In this document: positions 14,054 through 17,983 of the stretch, one piece after another
Numbering within the stretch: the stretch's first letter is position 1
Layout of the letters: each line of letters starts with the position of its first letter
Assembly (NCBI GenBank): GCA_031271475.1
Contig: JAISVP010000085.1
Coordinates: 1-17,983, forward strand
Source of the DNA: Oscillospiraceae bacterium
GTDB taxonomy: Bacteria > Bacillota > Clostridia > Oscillospirales > Ruminococcaceae
DNA: 17,983 nucleotides
Direction of reading: 5' to 3'
Program-made: the position numbers and the translations under genes
Notes under the pieces: generated by a model
What the model was told of the DNA's origin: nothing
What the model saw: the letters and a program-made list of their open reading frames with translations, nothing else
Database searches by the model: none

Positions 14054-15022
14054 TCACCTGTTCACTATTAATTTCACTATACCTTCTTTCGTAAGGTCAA
14101 ACTCTTTGAGTAATACATCCCCCGGCCCCGAATGTCCGAATACATCATTTACTCCAAGCTTTTTTACCCTTACAGGGCATTTTTCCGACGTAACAGCCGC
14201 AACCGCATCACCCAGTCCGCCGATTACACTGTGCTCTTCCAAGGTTATGATTTCTCCTGTTTCTCTTGCCGCTTTCAGAATAATTTCCTCATCAACCGGT
14301 TTCACCGTCGGCATATTAATTACCCGCACACTGACTTTACCGCTTAATTCCTCAGCCGCCGCCATAGCCTGCGGCACCAAAATCCCGCAAGCTATAACCG
14401 TAATATCTGTTCCGTCACGCAAAAGCACGCCTTTACCGATTTCAAACTTATACGAACTGTCATTGAAAATACTTACAGGCAGCCGTCCAAACCGCAAATA
14501 TACCGGGCCTTTATGCAGAATTGCCGCCTCAACCGCGGCTTTCGCCTCTATGTCGTCTGACGGAACTATTACCGTCATCCCCGGTACCGTCCGCATAAGA
14601 GCTATATCTTCACAGCACTGATGCGTGGCTCCGTCCTCTCCTACGGATATGCCCGCATGGGTTGCCCCGATTTTTACATTTAAATGCGGATATCCTACGG
14701 AATTGCGTATAATTTCATATGCTCTGCCGGCGGCAAACATCGCGAAACTGCTTACAAACGGAATCTTCCCCGCCGCCGCAAGTCCCGCCGCAACTCCCAT
14801 CATATTTGCCTCCTGAATACCGCAGTCAAAGTGCCTGTCAGGATATGCTTTTCTGAAAATCGCCGTCTTAGTTGCTTCGGCAACATCGGCATCAAGCACG
14901 ACTAAATCCGGATACCTGTCCGCTAAATCACGCAGTGCTTCCCCGTAACTGTCCCTTGTCGCTTTCTTTTTATTTACGGCATTACCGTCTTGCCGCAGTT
15001 CTTTTTCTGATAATTCTGCCAT
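14054..15022 (-). CDS. Transketolase, C-terminal subunit
   Basis: 322 residues, carrying the pyrimidine-binding and C-terminal transketolase domains of a split enzyme. It has DCGIQEANMMGVAAGLA around the conserved catalytic Glu71, then HAGISVGEDGATHQ (122-135), and a C-terminal domain with VINMPTVKPVDEE. With the N-terminal subunit next to it, it transfers two-carbon ketol units in the non-oxidative pentose phosphate pathway. The ATG at 15022 follows GGAGG with 8 nt. The gap to the N-terminal subunit stop is 3 nt. Confidence 0.95.
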   Translation of the reverse strand: MAELSEKELRQDGNAVNKKKATRDSYGEALRDLADRYPDLVVLDADVAEATKTAIFRKAYPDRHFDCGIQEANMMGVAAGLAAAGKIPFVSSFAMFAAGRAYEIIRNSVGYPHLNVKIGATHAGISVGEDGATHQCCEDIALMRTVPGMTVIVPSDDIEAKAAVEAAILHKGPVYLRFGRLPVSIFNDSSYKFEIGKGVLLRDGTDITVIACGILVPQAMAAAEELSGKVSVRVINMPTVKPVDEEIILKAARETGEIITLEEHSVIGGLGDAVAAVTSEKCPVRVKKLGVNDVFGHSGPGDVLLKEFDLTKEGIVKLIVNR

Positions 15023-15025
15023 CGG

Positions 15026-15868
15026 TTAATCCTCCAACTGTTTAAGGCACTCGGCCAATTCTGACATTGCCATTTCGTACTGCTCCTGATTGGGAGCCAT
15101 TCCGTGCCAGTTTGCCGCATTTTCCATGAATGAAACACCTTTGCCTTTTACGGTTTTCTGTATTATCACCGTCGGTTTTCCGCTTGTTTTTTCAGCGTCT
15201 TCAAATGCCTGTTCAATCCGGTCAAAATCGTGACCGTCTATGCATACGGTATGCCATCCGAATGCCCTGAACTTTTCGTCAATCGGATAAACAGACATAA
15301 TATCCGAAACTTTTCCGTCAATCTGCAAGTTATTGTTATCGACTATTGCCGTTAAATTATCAAGTCCGTAATGTGAGGCAAACATTGCCGCTTCCCAGAC
15401 CTGCCCCTCTTGAATTTCTCCGTCGCCCAGCACCGCATACACCCGATAACCCGCACGGTCTGTTTTTCCGGCAAGCGCCATTCCGCAAGCCGCCGAGAAG
15501 CCCTGTCCAAGCGAGCCCGTACTCATATCCACTCCCGGAACAGTCCCCATTACGGGGTGTCCCTGCAATCTTGAACCGATTTTACGCAAAGTTTTTAATT
15601 CGTCCACAGGAAAAAAACCGCTGTATGCCAAAACAGAATATAACACAGGTGCGTTATGCCCTTTAGACAGCACAAAACGGTCGCGTTCCGGATTGCCGGG
15701 GTTTTCCGGATCAACATTCATTCGCATCATATACAGATATGTCAGCGTATCGGCAAGCCCCAATGAACCGCCCGGATGACCTGACTTCGCATTATAAACA
15801 CCCTCAACAACACCCATCCGCACCCTGCACGCCATAGCTTTCAACTGCTTTTTCACCGCTGTATCCAT
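15026..15868 (-). CDS. Transketolase, N-terminal (TPP-binding) subunit
   Basis: 280 residues. It carries the thiamine-diphosphate pyrophosphate-binding domain. KSGHPGGSLG is at 28-37, SKGHNAPVLY at 68-77, and the TPP motif GDGEIQEGQVWEAAM at 148-162 ends with the NNN triplet at 178-180. It must pair with the C-terminal subunit encoded just downstream. The ATG at 15868 is 24 nt after the rluD stop, with AAGGAGAG upstream at a somewhat long spacing of about 12 nt. It probably belongs to the ileS-lspA-rluD transcript. Confidence 0.95.
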   Translation of the reverse strand: MDTAVKKQLKAMACRVRMGVVEGVYNAKSGHPGGSLGLADTLTYLYMMRMNVDPENPGNPERDRFVLSKGHNAPVLYSVLAYSGFFPVDELKTLRKIGSRLQGHPVMGTVPGVDMSTGSLGQGFSAACGMALAGKTDRAGYRVYAVLGDGEIQEGQVWEAAMFASHYGLDNLTAIVDNNNLQIDGKVSDIMSVYPIDEKFRAFGWHTVCIDGHDFDRIEQAFEDAEKTSGKPTVIIQKTVKGKGVSFMENAANWHGMAPNQEQYEMAMSELAECLKQLED

Positions 15869-15892
15869 TGTTTTCCGGCACTCTCCTTAAAG

Positions 15893-16828
15893 TTAGTGTA
15901 TCTGATATTTTTTCAAAACATCTTTAAAATATTCGGGCAATTCCGAAACGAACTCCATATAACCGCCGCTTGCCGGATGCACGAACCCGATTTTTCTTGC
16001 GTGCAGGCACTGTCCGTTCGTTCCCTTATCCGCACTGCCGGAATTTCCGTAAACCGTATCCCCCAGTATCGGGTGACCGATATACGCCAAATGCACACGG
16101 ATCTGATGTGTTCTTCCGGTTTCAAGTTTTAACCGCAAGTATGTGTATTTGCCGATTTCCTCTATCACTTCGTAATGCGTTACCGCTTCCTTTGAATTTT
16201 TCAGTGTAACGCACATTTTTTTTCTGTCCGTACTGTGCCTGCCAATGGGTGCGTTTATACTTCCGGCACATTCCCTGAAACGCCCCAGCGCCACTGCTTC
16301 ATACTCACGCGTAAAACTGTGCTGTTTAATCTGTTCCGCCAAGCCGCGGTGCGAGGAATCGTTTTTCGCCACTATCAGCAATCCGCTTGTGTCTTTGTCA
16401 ATCCTGTGAACAATTCCCGGACGAATAACCCCGTTTATTGCCGACAGTCTGCCCTTGCAGTGATACAGCAGCGCATTAACCAATGTTCCCGTATAATTAC
16501 CGGCAGCCGGGTGAACCACCATTCCTTTAGGCTTGTTCACCACCAGTAAATCCCCGTCCTCATACACAATCTCCAACGGTATATTTTCCGGTTCGGCACT
16601 CATTTCCACGGGTTTTGGCAGACTGACTTCCACAACATCCCCTGCTTTAAGTTTATGACTTTTGACAGTTTGTATGCCGTTAACCAAGACATTCCCGATT
16701 AATTTCTGCAATGCCGAACGTGTCATTTCAGTGTTTTTCCCGGTTTGCCCGCTGTCTTGGAGCAATCCGGAATTTTCGGAAAGCCACTTATCAAGTCTTT
16801 GTCCGGTTGTATCAACTGTAATTTTCAT
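15893..16828 (-). CDS. Pseudouridine synthase, RluA/RluD family
   Basis: 311 residues. An N-terminal S4 RNA-binding domain (about 10-72) is followed by the RluA-type catalytic domain. VVNKPKGMVVHPAAG is at 96-110, and the catalytic motif RPGIVHRIDKDTSGLLIVAK at 136-155 has nucleophile Asp144. GRTHQIRVHLAYIGHPILGD is the other hallmark. It modifies uridines in large ribosomal RNA; the exact sites cannot be told from sequence. Its ATG overlaps the lspA stop by 4 nt, an arrangement common in Firmicutes (lspA-rluD). Confidence 0.95.
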   Translation of the reverse strand: MKITVDTTGQRLDKWLSENSGLLQDSGQTGKNTEMTRSALQKLIGNVLVNGIQTVKSHKLKAGDVVEVSLPKPVEMSAEPENIPLEIVYEDGDLLVVNKPKGMVVHPAAGNYTGTLVNALLYHCKGRLSAINGVIRPGIVHRIDKDTSGLLIVAKNDSSHRGLAEQIKQHSFTREYEAVALGRFRECAGSINAPIGRHSTDRKKMCVTLKNSKEAVTHYEVIEEIGKYTYLRLKLETGRTHQIRVHLAYIGHPILGDTVYGNSGSADKGTNGQCLHARKIGFVHPASGGYMEFVSELPEYFKDVLKKYQIH

Positions 16829-17313
16829 TTTCCGCTTTCTCTGAAAAAAGGTATATCATCTTTACCGAAAAACACCGTGAGCATTAACAGAACTGTCCCT
16901 ATTACCACACAGCAGTCCGCAAAATTGAACACATAAAACTTAAACAAGGCAATATCTATATAATCAACCACATATCCGTACAGAAGCCTGTCAATCAAAT
17001 TTCCTGCGCCGCCTCCGGTTATAAGCGTGATGCTTAAGGTAAGCAGCCAATTGCTGCCCTTAAAGCTTTTAACCATTAAAAAAACACACCCGGCAAGCAA
17101 AACTGCCATCAAAACGGTCAAAAACATACCCTTGCCCTCAAGGATTCCAAACACCGCTCCCCGGTTCTCAACATAGGTTAAGTCTATTATTCTCGTATCG
17201 CCGATTTTTATAAACTCTGCCGTTCCGATAGCTGCAAGTCCGTCCAGTACCCATATCTTTATCACACGGTCAACCGCTATGAGCACAGCTGTCAATATAA
17301 AATAAAGTACCAA
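16825..17313 (-). CDS. lspA: Lipoprotein signal peptidase (signal peptidase II)
   Basis: 162 residues with four hydrophobic segments, near 3-22, 62-82, 88-106 and 127-148. It is an aspartyl protease that cleaves prolipoproteins. The conserved blocks are VENRGAVFGIL (48-58), GGGAGNLIDRLLYGYVVDYID (first catalytic Asp108) and FNFADCCVV (second Asp133). The usual FNxADS Ser is replaced by Cys. The start is TTG (17313), 1 codon-gap from the DUF3795 stop (TAATTG), with GGAGG just before. ileS-lspA linkage is widespread, here with one gene inserted. Confidence 0.95.
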   Translation of the reverse strand: MVLYFILTAVLIAVDRVIKIWVLDGLAAIGTAEFIKIGDTRIIDLTYVENRGAVFGILEGKGMFLTVLMAVLLAGCVFLMVKSFKGSNWLLTLSITLITGGGAGNLIDRLLYGYVVDYIDIALFKFYVFNFADCCVVIGTVLLMLTVFFGKDDIPFFRESGK

Positions 17314-17730
17314 TTAGCCTCCTTTTACGACACCGTCTCTTAACAGTTTCAAGATCGCTTCTTCGGTTGGCAAATCATAATCACCGGTGAGGCTGTGCTT
17401 ATGATATACTACCCCGTCTTTATGATTCCGAAGTATATATTTGGCAAAGTTATCTATTCCGTCTTCTTTGATACACTTAACGAAGGTTCTTATTCTTAGA
17501 TTATCCTTAAACACACCCTTATCACAACAAAATTTAGAACACTCCCAGCATCCTTTCAGACCTCTGTCTTTGCAGCAATCGTAGTGAAAGCACCCTTCCG
17601 GCGACAGTCTCTCACCGCAATGATCATCAGAACGGCAGCTGCAGCTGCCGTCAGCTTTGCAGAAACAGCACAGCAGCCCGCAGCACGAAATAGATTTCTT
17701 TATTTGTCTAACAGTCATTTTATCACACAT
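17314..17730 (-). CDS. Cys-rich DUF3795-like protein
   Basis: 138 residues, of which 17 are Cys. The core resembles the DUF3795 pattern: CCGLLCCFC near 16-24, CFHYDCCKDRGLKGCWECSKFCC at 47-69 (given in outline), then a basic C-terminal half. It is likely a metal-binding protein of unknown function. The start is not certain: ATG at 17730 (MCDKMT) or ATG at 17718 (MTVRQI). The longer frame to 17820 is rejected because it runs through the structured repeat. It is coupled to lspA, whose TTG follows the stop directly. Its leader is formed by repeat copy B. Confidence 0.8.
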   Translation of the reverse strand: MCDKMTVRQIKKSISCCGLLCCFCKADGSCSCRSDDHCGERLSPEGCFHYDCCKDRGLKGCWECSKFCCDKGVFKDNLRIRTFVKCIKEDGIDNFAKYILRNHKDGVVYHKHSLTGDYDLPTEEAILKLLRDGVVKGG

Positions 17731-17739
17731 ATTCCCAAT

Positions 17740-17844
17740 TACAGTAATTTCGATGTTGAACAGGAGAAGTACATCCTCATCAATGCACACAAATGCGTGC
17801 GGGGTCCCGGATTTGCCCATACCATAGCCGCCAGAAACGGCTGT
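17740..17844 (-). repeat. Structured repeat element, copy B (diverged)
   Basis: A minus-strand copy of the element at 5581-5684: 105 nt, about three quarters identical by hand alignment, with one extra C. It starts ACAGCCGTTTCT (copy A: ATAGCCGTTTCT) and ends in the same 14-nt tail TCGAAATTACTGTA. H1 is kept, with two C/A pairings replaced by G-U wobbles. H3 is kept as 6 bp around ATTT with altered pairs. H2 is partly broken. H4 is kept mainly at its base (TTGATG/CATCGA). It fills the space between the ileS stop and the DUF3795 start. No T-run follows. Confidence 0.85.
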
Positions 17845-17865
17845 GGCTGCTGGGTTTTCTAAATA

Positions 17866-17983
17866 TTAATTCCCAACCGCCGCCGCACAACGCCTGCATA
17901 ACGCCGGATGGTCTTCACTTTCTCCGACAGTGGTGCTGTAAATCCAACAACGCTCGCATTTCTCACCTTCGGCAGCTGTTACG
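17866..17983 (-). CDS. ileS: Isoleucyl-tRNA synthetase, C-terminal end (partial)
   Basis: The last 38 codons of ileS, running off the right edge. They hold the C-terminal zinc-binding domain of bacterial IleRS: KCERCW and, after a stretch with VGE and HPALC, RRC, giving the four Cys ligands. The TAA is at 17866-17868. Its neighbours (lspA two genes downstream) fit the classic ileS-lspA order. Start, length and catalytic motifs (HIGH, KMSKS) lie outside the window. Confidence 0.9.
   Translation of the reverse strand, partial: VTAAEGEKCERCWIYSTTVGESEDHPALCRRCAAAVGN

Noticed and set aside
17731..17820. N-terminal extension of the DUF3795 protein to the ATG at 17820
   Set aside because: It runs through repeat copy B, has no SD, and adds residues foreign to the family.

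Overview
The window looks like a chromosomal segment of a low-to-mid GC, spore-forming, anaerobic Firmicute of the Ruminococcus/Oscillospiraceae type. The reasons are strong Shine-Dalgarno sites, SigA-like promoters, a spoVM gene, a two-subunit transketolase, a MazF of the EndoA type, and a secreted GH5 endoglucanase with a Ser/Thr/Glu linker and a dockerin-like remnant. This placement is inference from gene content. Both ends cut genes: an ABC ATPase on the left and ileS on the right.

Layout: (1) 1-2150 (+) holds an ABC-2 exporter pair (ATPase with a long Asn/Pro-rich tail, then permease) and an NfeD-like membrane protein, ending in an intrinsic terminator at 2161-2203. (2) 2198-2396 is a degenerate 40/41-bp tandem array that appears to have grown from the 3' end of queF. 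(3) 2373-5217 (-) is a complete preQ1 operon, queD-queE-folE-queC-queF, tightly overlapped, with a near-consensus promoter at 5256-5283. (4) 5313-8689 (+) carries rpmB, a striking run of four back-to-back hairpins, an HD-domain protein, a VOC-fold protein with a Cys-rich tail, glyS and a DUF3788 protein. (5) 8720-10527 holds a solitary mazF (-), the 28-codon sporulation gene spoVM (-), and a two-gene unit (+) of a single-pass membrane protein and a very small M50 (SpoIVFB-like) protease. (6) 10649-17983 is all on the minus strand. In transcription order it reads ileS (3' end), a DUF3795 protein, lspA, rluD and the two transketolase subunits, and then a hypothetical gene, leuD, leuB and a secreted GH5 glucanase that starts 2 nt after the leuB stop.

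Main discovery: the hairpin cluster after rpmB (5581-5684, +) has a second, diverged copy (17740-17844, -) between ileS and the DUF3795 gene. By hand alignment they are about three quarters identical over about 104 nt. They share the same order of small-loop hairpins, some stem changes are compensatory or wobble, and both end in an identical 14-nt tail. This is a dispersed, structured repeat or RNA element of unknown function.

Other points of interest are the origin of the queF-derived array, the leuDB-GH5 gene order with no leuC in the window, the minimal SpoIVFB-like protease and its unfamiliar partner, and the odd leader of mazF.
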